The notes below the pieces were generated by a model, which was given only the letters and a program-made list of their open reading frames with translations, was not told where the DNA came from and searched no databases. Position numbers and translations under genes: made by a program. A DNA stretch of 64,000 nt from Desulfobacterales bacterium (GTDB lineage Bacteria; Desulfobacterota; Desulfobacteria; Desulfobacterales; JAIPEE01). The DNA is taken from assembly GCA_021737275.1 (NCBI GenBank), contig JAIPEE010000003.1, forward strand, positions 1 through 64,000. The letters are read 5' to 3'. Below, piece by piece: positions 45,860-55,027 of the stretch. How positions within the stretch are numbered: position 1 is the stretch's first letter; each line of letters starts with the position of its first letter.

Positions 45860-46450
45860 TTATATTTTATGTTTTTTCCTTGCAACTCCGGCAACACCAA
45901 GCAACCCAAGTCCTAAAAGGAGCATTGTGGCAGGTTCCGGTACTGGGGATGGGGCTCCTTCGTTGAAAGTAAAATCATCCATTGTGAACCAATCATTCCC
46001 ATTTAAATTAAAAGCAATTGTATCAATTCCCATCCAGTCAGCTTGAAACCATTGTGGTGATGCATAAGAAAGTTGAATATTTTCATAGTACAATATTGTT
46101 CCATCAAGTGAACCTGTCACATTCAAAAGTGTATTATCGTGGGGATCGCTAAACCATGCACCGGTCCAATCAAAATCTCCGTTGCTCAGACTAACATCTA
46201 TTCCATATGAATTGAACGCAGCAAAATCACCAGACACTGTACTTGAATTATAACCACCACCAACACCCGGCCCATAATAAACATCAAAATTTGAAGACCA
46301 GTTAAATCCACCATAGCCGGCCTCCATATCCCCCCAATATGTTCCTTGATAGGATGTATCATCAAATGTTAAAACTGTTGCACTTGCCACTCCTACCATG
46401 CCGACAAGAAATAATCCTATCACCAATCCGACCAAAAGTTTCTTTTTCAT
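45860..46450 (-). CDS. PEP-CTERM sorting-domain protein
   Basis: 196 residues. Signal peptide (KKKLLVGLVIGLFLVGMVGVASA) and a beta-rich, Gly/Asn/Tyr-rich body without lysine-rich segments. The C-terminal tripartite signal is textbook: PVPEPATMLLLGLGLLGVAG then ARKKHK. Such proteins are exported and processed by exosortase, often in extracellular matrix or biofilm. The body has no recognised enzymatic domain. An inverted TGACC/GGTCA pair lies upstream (46519-46532) and could be an operator. Confidence 0.9.
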   Translation of the reverse strand: MKKKLLVGLVIGLFLVGMVGVASATVLTFDDTSYQGTYWGDMEAGYGGFNWSSNFDVYYGPGVGGGYNSSTVSGDFAAFNSYGIDVSLSNGDFDWTGAWFSDPHDNTLLNVTGSLDGTILYYENIQLSYASPQWFQADWMGIDTIAFNLNGNDWFTMDDFTFNEGAPSPVPEPATMLLLGLGLLGVAGVARKKHKI

Positions 46451-46681
46451 TTTCTCACCTATTCATGACTTTTTAGTGTTTATACTGCCTTCTTATAGAA
46501 CGTATTCGAGATAGCTACTTGACCAAAGGTCATACTGCTCTGACAAATTTGATTCTATGATGTTGTTCTATCAAAATCAGTTCAATATGCAATCAGGCTT
46601 AAGTATGAAAAAAGTATTAATTTATCTTTGCTGTTCTAATGCTAAAGGCGGATTATGATAAATCTATTTGTCCAATAAAAA

Positions 46682-46713
46682 ATAGGCCAACCGTTGAGGG
46701 CTAACCTATTGAT
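46682..46713 (-). terminator. Terminator displaced from tRNA-Arg
   Basis: On the minus strand ATAGGTTAGCC pairs with GGTTGGCCTAT through G-U pairs, followed by TTTTTTATT. It lies just beyond the 46-bp tRNA fragment, so it likely served the tRNA before the island inserted. Confidence 0.65.
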
Positions 46714-46718
46714 ATAAA

Positions 46719-46764
46719 TGGTACGCCTGGCAGGATTCGAACCTGCGACCTACGGATTCGTAGT
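46719..46764 (-). repeat. Distal attachment-site copy (3' part of tRNA-Arg)
   Basis: 46 bp identical to 58126-58171, the 3' part of tRNA-Arg(ACG) from the anticodon stem to the CCA end. The 5' part of the tRNA is absent here. This is the repeat made by integration. Confidence 0.93.
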
Positions 46765-47410
46765 AAGAATCTCTGAGTTTTCTAACCTCCTCAGGTTAAA
46801 AGAACACGTTGAAATTGTTGAATTAAATTTTCTAAGCTTTTTCTGATTTTATCCAATTTTAGCACATTTTGGAATATTTTTCTCACACAAAGTCTCACAC
46901 CAAAATTGAATAAATATTGAAAAAAAGATGTATACCAAAAAATCAGATTTATGTACAGAGAGGGGCACCTGTCATCGCAATCTCAGATATATTATTTGAA
47001 AAAAGTTTTAAGTGCCGCTTTTATAAAACCTATAATAAAAATCGAACCTCAGTTAAATGCAGTCTCTAATTTAATCATCTGTTGTCTGTCCGAGAGTTAT
47101 ATCAATCAAATTCCCATCAAACCCAAAGAAAAAAGCTTTGAAAATTTATTTTTTTCTTAGAAGGTACCTCTTTACCTATCGCAATTTATGGAATTGGATA
47201 GATAATCCATTTGAAATTTTTACCCAATTATACCAGAGTCTGTCCAATTATATACTTCCATTCCGGGATTTTGGACATCATCTTTGGACAGCAATGATTT
47301 GAAATATCAAAAATTATATGCAATAGTATTAAACATCATTCTCAAAAAATGCATTTGTCCTAAAATTTATCATCATATATATCTACATATATATCTACAG
47401 AGATTATATC
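46765..47410. other. Island left end, no supported gene
   Basis: AT-rich non-coding sequence. A 69-codon open frame (46951-47160) lacks a good ribosome binding site. The region presumably holds the promoter of the PAS/LuxR gene. Confidence 0.45.
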
Positions 47411-49186
47411 ATGGCAGAAAACAAATCAAAAGAGACCCTTATGAAAAAGATTCAAGAACCTAAGAAAAAAAAAGAACTCATTATAGAAAACAAGAAATTA
47501 TGGGAATTTGCCTTGAATGGCGCTAACCTCGGTACGTGGACCTATAATGCGCGTACAGAACAGTTGCAAATGGATCAGCGTGCAGTTGAAATTTACAGAT
47601 CAAAGCCAACTACTATGGATGAATGGTTATCAATAATTCACCCTGATGACTTTCATTCTGTGAAAGATGAAAATGATGCATTTATGAACGACATACATGA
47701 TGAAAGGACATTTGAGTATGAATATCGTGTAATAACTGATTCAGGTAAAGTGGCATGGCTTCTCGAACGAGGTCGAAAAATAGAACTTGAAAAGGATGGT
47801 AAACCCTTTCGAACTGCTGGCACAATATGTGATATTACAAAGAAAAAAGAAGCTGAGAGGCTGCAGAAAGAAGAAACAGAGCGATATAATCTCGCTGTTA
47901 ATGCAACCCGGGATGGTATTTGGGACTGGAATATCAAGACAAACATAATCGAATGTACTGACCGATGCCGCGAAATAATCGAGTATCTTGATAGCGATAA
48001 ACTGGGATATTTAATGGATTCAGATCTTTGGGAAAATCATATATTTCTTGATGACTATAAACGCATAAGTAAAGCTTTAAAAGACCATCTTGAAAAAGGT
48101 ACAGTTTATAATACTAATTTCAGGTATCGTACTCATAATACAGAGCCATACCGTTGGATAAATTCACGTGGTCAAGCAATCTTTAATGAAAAAGGAGAGC
48201 CGGTTCGAATGGTGGGTTGCTTTCGAGATATTTCAGACCTGAAGACTACTCAGATAGCGCTTGAGCAAAGCGAACAGCGATTCAGAAATTTTCTGAATAA
48301 TATGGCTGATGTGGCCTATGAAATAGACAGTTCCGGCAAGATTACTTATATAAATAAAGCAGCAGAAAATTTATTTAATTTACCAATTGAACAGATAAGA
48401 GGAATGTCATTCTTTCCCCTGGTTGCTTCGGAATGCCGGCAATTTGCCATAGATTCTCATCAACAAACGTTAAAGGGCATAAACCGGGAAGAGTATGAAG
48501 TGACAGTTGGTAGAGGTAAAATTGCTCAATTTATAAATGAGCCATTAAGGAATAAAGATGGAAAAGTTATTGGTGCGTTCGGGATTGCAAGAGACATCAG
48601 TGATCGCAAAAAAATTGAAGAAGAATTGAAGGAAGCCCAAAAGGATCTTGAACACAGGGTTGAAATTCGAACTAAAGAGTTGAAATCTGCGCTCGATGAA
48701 ATGATAAAAAAAGAAAATGAGGTTGAAAAACATAAAAAATCTCTAAAAAAAATTAATGGTCGTTTATTAGAATCAAATCAGGCACTTTCTGCCCTTGCAA
48801 GAAATATTGATGAAGAAAAAAACACGATCGAGAGTAATATTCAACAGATAATCAATGCTAAAATAATGCCGATTATCTGTGAACTAAGAAATAGAGAAGA
48901 TTGCAAAAAGTGGCATGCTGACCTTGGTATAATCGCTAATCATCTCTCCGGGCTTGTCCCGGGCTCAGAAAACCAGCAAAATATCAACAATTCGTTGTCT
49001 AATCAGGAGATGAAGATATCGATCCTGATAAAAGATGGTCTGACCAGCGAACAAATTGCAGAAAACCTTTACATTTCATTGCACACTGTGAAAACCCATC
49101 GTAAAAATATCAGAAATAAACTCAAAATCAAAAACGAAAAAATCAATCTTGTTTCATATTTGAAAACTGCAATTAAAACAAAGTAG
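47411..49186 (+). CDS. Triple-PAS regulator with LuxR-type HTH
   Basis: 591 residues. Three PAS/PAC units: ~25-150 (FALNGANLGTWTYN ... ICDITKKKEAE), ~155-280 (AVNATRDGIWDWN ... CFRDISDLK) and ~285-400 (FLNNMADVAYEIDSSG ... IARDISDRKK). A long coiled coil follows (~400-490), then a C-terminal LuxR/FixJ HTH (LSNQEMKISILIKDGLTSEQ, IAENLYISLHTVKTHRKNI). No kinase or membrane segment, so it is a one-component cytosolic regulator. It is the first gene of the island and may control the downstream amidase/transporter genes. The stop is TAG. Confidence 0.88.
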   Translation: MAENKSKETLMKKIQEPKKKKELIIENKKLWEFALNGANLGTWTYNARTEQLQMDQRAVEIYRSKPTTMDEWLSIIHPDDFHSVKDENDAFMNDIHDERTFEYEYRVITDSGKVAWLLERGRKIELEKDGKPFRTAGTICDITKKKEAERLQKEETERYNLAVNATRDGIWDWNIKTNIIECTDRCREIIEYLDSDKLGYLMDSDLWENHIFLDDYKRISKALKDHLEKGTVYNTNFRYRTHNTEPYRWINSRGQAIFNEKGEPVRMVGCFRDISDLKTTQIALEQSEQRFRNFLNNMADVAYEIDSSGKITYINKAAENLFNLPIEQIRGMSFFPLVASECRQFAIDSHQQTLKGINREEYEVTVGRGKIAQFINEPLRNKDGKVIGAFGIARDISDRKKIEEELKEAQKDLEHRVEIRTKELKSALDEMIKKENEVEKHKKSLKKINGRLLESNQALSALARNIDEEKNTIESNIQQIINAKIMPIICELRNREDCKKWHADLGIIANHLSGLVPGSENQQNINNSLSNQEMKISILIKDGLTSEQIAENLYISLHTVKTHRKNIRNKLKIKNEKINLVSYLKTAIKTK

Positions 49187-49237
49187 GTAGAATGAATACC
49201 CATAATACCCCCCTTTTTTGAATAAAAGTACCTAATA

Positions 49238-49543
49238 GAGAGAAATATTCAACAGATAATCAATGCTAAAATAATGCCGATTGCCTGTGAGCTTCGAAAT
49301 AGAAAAGATTGCAACAAATGAAAGCTGACCTTGGTATAATCGCTAATCTTCTCTCCGGGCTTGTCCCGGGCTCAGAAAACCAGCAAAATATCAACAATTC
49401 GTTGTCTAATCAGGAGATGAAGATATCGATCCTGATAAAAGATGGCTGACCAGCGAACAAATTGCAGAAATATACTCAACATCAAAAACGAAAAAATCAA
49501 TCTCATTTCATATTCAAAGCTGCAATTAAAACAAAATAGGTAT
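49238..49543 (+). pseudogene. Decayed partial duplicate of the PAS/LuxR 3' end
   Basis: About 305 bp match the 3' end of the preceding gene (from ~48838), including ATATTCAACAGATAATCAAT and the long stretch TCTCCGGGCTTGTCCCGGGC. The copy has an early stop (AAATGA), a one-base loss after AAAGATGG that destroys the frame, and a deletion of the HTH recognition part (between GCAGAAA and AACATCAAAAACG). Even the trailer CATAATACCCCCC is duplicated in altered form. It encodes no full domain. Confidence 0.9.
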
Positions 49544-49664
49544 TGTTAATACCTATAATGCCCCCCTTTATACCCTCCTTGACGAATTTTATATTTTAAT
49601 TTTAAATGTAAATGAAATCACTTCTAAGCGAGCGCATTGATGGTTAAGAGAGGAATCAGAAGAA

Positions 49665-51086
49665 ATGGATGATTTTTATTTTCTTGATGCAATGGGGCAA
49701 GCCGAATTAGTACAAAATAAAGAAGTTCAGGCTATTGAACTTGTTGAAGCTGCTATCAGACGAATTGAACTCCTGAACCCCAAACTGAACGCTGTCATCA
49801 CTCCAATGTTCGATTTAGCGATAGAAACAGCATGCCATAAACTTCCTCAGAGCCATTTGGCTGGTGTGCCATTTCTTCTGAAAGATCTAATTGCAACTGT
49901 AGGTGGAATCCGACAGACAGAAGGCTCACGGTTTCTAAAGGATTATATCGCTCAACATGACAGTGAGTTAGTAAAAAGGTACAAACAGGCGGGACTAATC
50001 ATAGTGGGCAAGACCAACACGCCCGAGTTTGGGAATACAGCTACTGTCGAGCCTGAATTGTTTGGGCCAAGCTATAACCCATGGAATGTGAATTACACAA
50101 CAGGTGGATCAAGTGGTGGTTCAGCAGCAGCCGTGGCTGTGGGCATGACTCCAATGGCCCATGGTAATGATGGTGGTGGTTCGCTGAGAACTCCATCATC
50201 CTGTTGTGGCGTATTTGGGCTCAAGCCGACCCGTGGGCGGAATCCATTAGGACCGGAGTATGGTGATCTGTTCTGCGGTTTGATTGCCGAGCATGCTCTC
50301 ACCCGCTCAGTACGTGACAGCGCCGCTTTACTTGACCTAACATCTGGAGCGGAACTTGGGGATCCTTACATCATTCAACCGCCTGTGCGCCCTTTTCTTG
50401 AAGAAGTCGGTGCTGATCCGGGTAGTCTGTTGATAGCTTTCACCACCGACTCACCAGATGGAAAACCTGTCCATACTGAGTGCAAACGTGCAGTTGATGA
50501 AGCGGCAAAACTATGTGCTGAATTGGGTCATGAAATGATAGAGATTTCTCCGAAATTCGACGTAGGAAAACTCGGAAATGCGTTCACAAATCTCTGGACA
50601 ACTTGTAATGCATGGCAGATTGATCTTTGGTCGTATCGCACAGGAAAGATACCTACTCCACTAGAATTTGAGCCTCTGACATGGGCACTTCAAGAATTTG
50701 GTCGCAAAAACAGCGCTATTGATCTCTTAATGGCCATCAAAGATATCCAACAAGTGTCTCGTGAGATTGGCTGTTTTTTTAAGAAATATGATGTTTGGAT
50801 GACACCTACGCTTCCGGAGCCTCCGGTGTTACTCGGACACTTTGATGCGCCGCCAGACAATCCGATGGAAGCATTCGACAAGATCGGCCAATATGAAACT
50901 TTTTTAGAATTGGTGAATGCGACCGGACAACCTGCGATGTCGATACCCCTGTATTGGACTCCAGACAATCTTCCGATAGGTGTACAATTTATCGGCCGCT
51001 TTGGGGATGAGGCAAATTTGTTTCGTTTGGCTGCTCAATTGGAGCAAGCCCGTCCCTGGTTTAATCGACATCCGCCTATTTTATAA
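49665..51086 (+). CDS. Amidase signature family hydrolase
   Basis: 473 residues. Ser-cisSer-Lys amidase: Lys in PFLLKDL (~73), the Gly/Ser-rich loop [16 protein letters not shown] (~145-160) and the nucleophile Ser in [13 protein letters not shown] (~172). Members hydrolyse linear or cyclic amides, including 6-aminohexanoate dimers and aryl amides. No signal peptide. The transporter genes start 250 bp downstream, so the amidase probably acts on what the transporter imports. ATG preceded by AGGAATCAGAAG. Confidence 0.9.
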   Translation: MDDFYFLDAMGQAELVQNKEVQAIELVEAAIRRIELLNPKLNAVITPMFDLAIETACHKLPQSHLAGVPFLLKDLIATVGGIRQTEGSRFLKDYIAQHDSELVKRYKQAGLIIVGKTNTPEFGNTATVEPELFGPSYNPWNVNYTTGGSSGGSAAAVAVGMTPMAHGNDGGGSLRTPSSCCGVFGLKPTRGRNPLGPEYGDLFCGLIAEHALTRSVRDSAALLDLTSGAELGDPYIIQPPVRPFLEEVGADPGSLLIAFTTDSPDGKPVHTECKRAVDEAAKLCAELGHEMIEISPKFDVGKLGNAFTNLWTTCNAWQIDLWSYRTGKIPTPLEFEPLTWALQEFGRKNSAIDLLMAIKDIQQVSREIGCFFKKYDVWMTPTLPEPPVLLGHFDAPPDNPMEAFDKIGQYETFLELVNATGQPAMSIPLYWTPDNLPIGVQFIGRFGDEANLFRLAAQLEQARPWFNRHPPIL

Positions 51087-51336
51087 GGGTCGATTTGTAA
51101 AAGAACATTAAGGAGCTAAAAAAGGTTTTGTTTGTGATTTAGTAAAGCAAAACATAACTACAATATAGTCAGCAGTGAAGGGAAAGTTCAAAATGAGAGC
51201 TTCAAGAAAGATGTTTTTGGGGAATACTTTTCTGCATTACAGTTATTTTTTAAATAATTTATTGCAGTCTGTACATTCGAGTTAGATATACCACCAATAA
51301 AGGATTCCAGCGGGAATCTCAGAAAAAGGAGGAAAA

Positions 51337-52584
51337 ATGATATCTTTCAAGAAGCTAATGTTGGTAGGAGTGATGACTCTGGCAATAGGAGCCATAGGCG
51401 TCGGACATGGCATATCTGAAGCTACGGAAGTGAAACCAATAAAAGTAGGCGGGGCTCAGCCTATGACTGGGTATATGGCTTCGGACGGAGCTGAGATGAT
51501 TGATGGCTTAAAAATGGCCGTAAAAGAGATAAATGAACAAGGAGGAGTGTTAGGCCGGCCATTGGAACTTGTTTTATATGACACAGAAGAATTATTGTCT
51601 GAAACTTTTGCAGCCGCCGCAGAACAACTAATCTATAAAGACAAGGTGGATGTAATTATTTCAGGATATTCTGGTGAGGCTGGACCTGACACCTTTGGAA
51701 AATATGACGTTCCTTTTTTATACGCAGAAGGGTCTCTTGCGTGCGTAGAAATCCATCAAGCTAATCCCGATGAATATTGGAATGTTTTTATGACCTGTGG
51801 CCATTCTCTTCAGTTTGGAGAAATATATTTTAATACTATCCAAGCCTTATCTGCTGATGCTGGGTACAGGTTTCCAAACAAAAAGCTATTAGTAGTATGG
51901 GGAGGATGGAACTGTGATGAAATGTATGCTAAAGGATTCGCTAAAGGCGCTGAAAAAGCTGGGTGGAAAGTCGTTTTGGACAGAGAGGCTGCGGTCGAAA
52001 CTACAGAGTGGGGAGGGATACTGGCAAAAGTGAGAACCCATGAACCGGCTATAATCTTTTTCGCGGTCTATGGCTCTGCTTCACCAGCAACATTCATCCG
52101 TCAATTTAACCAAAACCCAACAAACTCCTTTATTGTCTGCGGTGCAAACACAATGAATCCAGAATTTCTGGAATCAATGGGCAAAGAAGCAGACGGGGTA
52201 ATAGACCAAGGTGAAGCCGGTGTTCTACCAGGCCCCGATGGTGATGCGTGGAGAAAAAGATACAAAGCAATGTTCGGTAAAGAATTTCAAGGACGCATGA
52301 CCGTGACTACTTATGATCAACTTATGGCATGGGCTGCAGCTGTTAAAAGGGTTGGCAAAGCGGATGATTATCGTGCAGTAGCTAATGCTTTACAGAACTT
52401 CCCGCATGAAGGAACATGCGGGGTGTTCAAATTTAATGAGGATAGGTATGTACCTGCTTCACAGAAACGGCCTCTGTTTACCTATCAGTACCAAAACGGT
52501 AATCGTGTTATGGTGGGTTTAGGCTCGGATGAACCGGTAATATTTAAAGGAAAATTTATGGTGCCTCCGTGGATAAAAAAATAA
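51337..52584 (+). CDS. Periplasmic substrate-binding protein, branched-chain amino acid/amide ABC transporter
   Basis: 415 residues. Signal peptide (KKLMLVGVMTLAIGAIGVGHG). Type I periplasmic binding fold of the LivK/FmdD/UrtA group: IKVGGAQPMTGYMASDGAEM, DGLKMAVKEINEQGGVLGRPLELV, VDVIISGYSGEAGPDTF. AGGAGG ribosome binding site. The ligand may be an amino acid, urea or short-chain amide; the neighbouring amidase favours an amide. It ends inside the start region of the next gene. Confidence 0.9.
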   Translation: MISFKKLMLVGVMTLAIGAIGVGHGISEATEVKPIKVGGAQPMTGYMASDGAEMIDGLKMAVKEINEQGGVLGRPLELVLYDTEELLSETFAAAAEQLIYKDKVDVIISGYSGEAGPDTFGKYDVPFLYAEGSLACVEIHQANPDEYWNVFMTCGHSLQFGEIYFNTIQALSADAGYRFPNKKLLVVWGGWNCDEMYAKGFAKGAEKAGWKVVLDREAAVETTEWGGILAKVRTHEPAIIFFAVYGSASPATFIRQFNQNPTNSFIVCGANTMNPEFLESMGKEADGVIDQGEAGVLPGPDGDAWRKRYKAMFGKEFQGRMTVTTYDQLMAWAAAVKRVGKADDYRAVANALQNFPHEGTCGVFKFNEDRYVPASQKRPLFTYQYQNGNRVMVGLGSDEPVIFKGKFMVPPWIKK

Positions 52585-53369
52585 CGGCAACGAAGGATAG
52601 GTTCGGAGGAAAACGCTCGAGGGTGTTTTCCTCCAATGACAATAAGATCTTAGAGACGATCAAGGTCGGTAAATCTTTTGGAAAGATGAGCGCTCTTGCT
52701 GATGTAAGTTTTGAAGTCACTATGGGAGAGGTGCTTGGTATAGCTGGCCCAAATGGAGCAGGAAAGACCACTTTATTTAATGTTATTGCTGGTAAATTGG
52801 ATAACTCTGGTGATATCGTGTTTAATGGTAAGAATATCAGCAAGTTTGGCCCACACCAAATCTGCAAAGAAGGAATCGCTAGGACATTTCAAATTCCGCT
52901 TCTGTTCTCGACATTAAGTATCTTTGAACACGCAAAAATTGGTACAAAATTTGGATTATCTATCCCTGCAGGCAAAGATACGGACGATGAGATCATGGAG
53001 TTATTAGATTTTATTGGATTGTCTTCAAAAAAGCATGAAATTGCAGACAATTTAGATCTTTTTGATAAGAAATTGACTATGCTGGCAGCGGCCGTAAGCA
53101 CTAAACCAAAGTTATTGCTACTCGATGAACCTGTAGGAGGTTTGAGCCCACGCGAAATCAATGATTATATAAGTCTAATTGAAAAACTTAAAGAGAATTT
53201 AGGCTTAACAATAATAGTTATTGAACATTTGATGCCAATCCTTACACGGATAGCCGATCGACTCATGATTCTTGAAAGTGGGCGACAAATCTGCATTGGA
53301 ACCCCTAACGAGGTTCGAAATGATCCTTACGTGAGGGAAGTCTATTTGGGGGAGAATGCCTATGCTTGA
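52569..53369 (+). CDS. ABC transporter ATP-binding protein, LivG type
   Basis: 266 residues from GTG 52569; GTG 52623 is an alternative. Walker A GPNGAGKTT, signature region (weak, AAAVSTKPKLLLLDEP; the usual LSGGQ is replaced by KKLTMLAAAVS-type sequence), Walker B LLLLDEP, His switch VIEHLM. The N-terminus overlaps the binding-protein stop by 16 bp. A perfect 10-bp hairpin lies at 52605-52634 within the start region. It overlaps the next gene by 14 bp. Confidence 0.87.
   Translation: MDKKITATKDRFGGKRSRVFSSNDNKILETIKVGKSFGKMSALADVSFEVTMGEVLGIAGPNGAGKTTLFNVIAGKLDNSGDIVFNGKNISKFGPHQICKEGIARTFQIPLLFSTLSIFEHAKIGTKFGLSIPAGKDTDDEIMELLDFIGLSSKKHEIADNLDLFDKKLTMLAAAVSTKPKLLLLDEPVGGLSPREINDYISLIEKLKENLGLTIIVIEHLMPILTRIADRLMILESGRQICIGTPNEVRNDPYVREVYLGENAYA
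52605..52634 (+). promoter_or_regulatory. Perfect 10-bp hairpin at the LivG start
   Basis: GGAGGAAAAC (52605-52614) pairs exactly with GTTTTCCTCC (52625-52634). It contains a ribosome-binding-like GGAGG, so folding could hide translation initiation at the GTG 52623. Confidence 0.5.
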
Positions 53370-54072
53370 AGTAAAAGGAATAGACAGTTACTATGGCCAT
53401 TTCCGTGTATTAAAAAATGTCTTTCTTAAAGTTGAAAAAGGCGAATTTGTTGTACTTTTAGGCGCAAATGGTCATGGCAAGAGTACTTTACTGAAGACGA
53501 TATGTGGCATAATGAATCCTACTGCAGGGCATATCATTTTTGATGGACAGGAAATACATAATCTAATAATCGAACAAATTGTCGAAATGGGTTTAGTCTA
53601 CATTCCCGAAGAAAGAAATCTTTTTCCAGAAATGACTGTAATGGAAAACCTTATATTAGGTGCTCATAATTCCAATGCCCGTAAGGAAGAGGCAAAAAAT
53701 CTTGATTACGTCTTTGAGTTGTTTCCACAGTTAAAGCTCTTAGAGAAACAACTTTGTTCCGGATTAAGTGGGGGAGAGCAAAGAATGGTAGCCATTGGAA
53801 GAGGGTTAATGTCTTCTGCCAAATTCCTTGCTGTAGATGAACCTTCAATGGGATTGGCGCCTAATCTTACGGATCAGGTTTTCAAAACTCTCAGTGAAGT
53901 TAATAAAACCGGTGTGGGAGTTCTTTTGGTTGAACAGAGCATTAACAAAGTTTTGGAATATGCAGACAGAGTCTATGTTTTGGATGATGGAAAGATAGTT
54001 TTTGAGGGTGGAAAAGAAGATGTTTTGAATAATGAGCAAATTAAAGATATACTTTTAGGTGTATATGAATAG
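53356..54072 (+). CDS. ABC transporter ATP-binding protein, LivF type
   Basis: 238 residues. Walker A GANGHGKSTL (~36), signature LSGGEQRMV (~137), Walker B FLAVDEPS (~157), switch VEQS. Energises import with the LivG-type partner. Overlaps the preceding gene by 14 bp. The stop is TAG. Confidence 0.9.
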   Translation: MPMLEVKGIDSYYGHFRVLKNVFLKVEKGEFVVLLGANGHGKSTLLKTICGIMNPTAGHIIFDGQEIHNLIIEQIVEMGLVYIPEERNLFPEMTVMENLILGAHNSNARKEEAKNLDYVFELFPQLKLLEKQLCSGLSGGEQRMVAIGRGLMSSAKFLAVDEPSMGLAPNLTDQVFKTLSEVNKTGVGVLLVEQSINKVLEYADRVYVLDDGKIVFEGGKEDVLNNEQIKDILLGVYE

Positions 54073-54135
54073 TCTGTCGAAGTGATCTTCTGAAGCATTC
54101 AATAGTAATTGATTTGGAATGGAAAGGGATTAATA

Positions 54136-55014
54136 ATGAGTCCTGTAATAAGAGAGTTGATTGAAGTTTTAATAAATTCAGTAACAATTAGCTCTGCATA
54201 TGCTCTTTTGGCTATAGGTTTATCTCTTATTTATGGTGTGTCGAAAATATTTAATTATGCTTATGGCTCGTTGCTTACTGTTGGCGCCTATTTCGCCTGG
54301 CTGATGTTTGCCACATTTGCCTGGGCTAACTATTTGTTTGTTTTTGTAACTCTTTTTGTATTCATGCTTTTGTTAGGTCTGATAATTGAAGCTGCAATTC
54401 CGCGTACTCTTCGTAAGAAGCCAAATTGGGAAATTACAACGCTTATTGCCACTTTAGGTTTAGGTATAGTGCTTAGTAATCTTATGCTTTTAATTTTCGG
54501 ACCTCGCATGAAAACGCTCCCTCATCTTGCACAAGGTATGATTGATCTAGGCGGTATCAAAATCAGTGTTGAACGAATCGTAATGCTTGCTACAGCTGTA
54601 TCCATAGTGTTTGGTATTAAATTTTTCCTCTCTAAAACTAGAATAGGACTGTCTATGCGAGCTGTTTCTCAAGACATGTTGGGAGCCAGAGTGGTTGGAC
54701 TTTCTGTAAGCAAGATATTTGCTACTACTTTTGGGATATCTACAGTTCTTGCAGGAATTAGTGGCGTGTTTCTTGGAAGTATATACTTTGTGTCTCCCCA
54801 GGGGGGATGGAATCTTTTCATTAAGGCTTTTGTAATAGTTGCCTTAGGTGGAGCCGGGAGTATAGAAGGAGCTCTCTATGCTGCTTTTATCCTTGGGACA
54901 AGCGAGGGCTTGATACAATGGGGATTCGGGCCCTTATGGGTAATGCCCTTTTGGACGCTGGTTATGATCGGTGTTTTGGCAATACGACCGAAGGGACTTC
55001 TTGGAATCAGGTAG
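54136..55014 (+). CDS. ABC transporter permease, LivH type
   Basis: 292 residues from ATG 54136, which has GGAAAGGG upstream (TTG at 54109 is less likely). About eight hydrophobic segments. The family motifs SAYALLAIGLSLIYGVSKIFNYAYG at the N-terminus (shown as SAYALLAIGLSLIYG, then FNYAYG) and MRAVSQD-type loop (SMRAVSQDMLGARVVGLSV) are present. Forms the membrane channel with the LivM-type permease. The stop is TAG. Confidence 0.9.
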   Translation: MSPVIRELIEVLINSVTISSAYALLAIGLSLIYGVSKIFNYAYGSLLTVGAYFAWLMFATFAWANYLFVFVTLFVFMLLLGLIIEAAIPRTLRKKPNWEITTLIATLGLGIVLSNLMLLIFGPRMKTLPHLAQGMIDLGGIKISVERIVMLATAVSIVFGIKFFLSKTRIGLSMRAVSQDMLGARVVGLSVSKIFATTFGISTVLAGISGVFLGSIYFVSPQGGWNLFIKAFVIVALGGAGSIEGALYAAFILGTSEGLIQWGFGPLWVMPFWTLVMIGVLAIRPKGLLGIR

Positions 55015-55027
55015 AAAGGAACTTATT

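Noticed and set aside
46719-46764. A second tRNA-Arg gene
   Set aside because: Only the 3' 46 bp match; the D-arm and 5' acceptor strand are absent.
46951-47160. 69-codon ORF at the island left end
   Set aside because: Composition typical of AT-rich non-coding DNA and no ribosome binding site.
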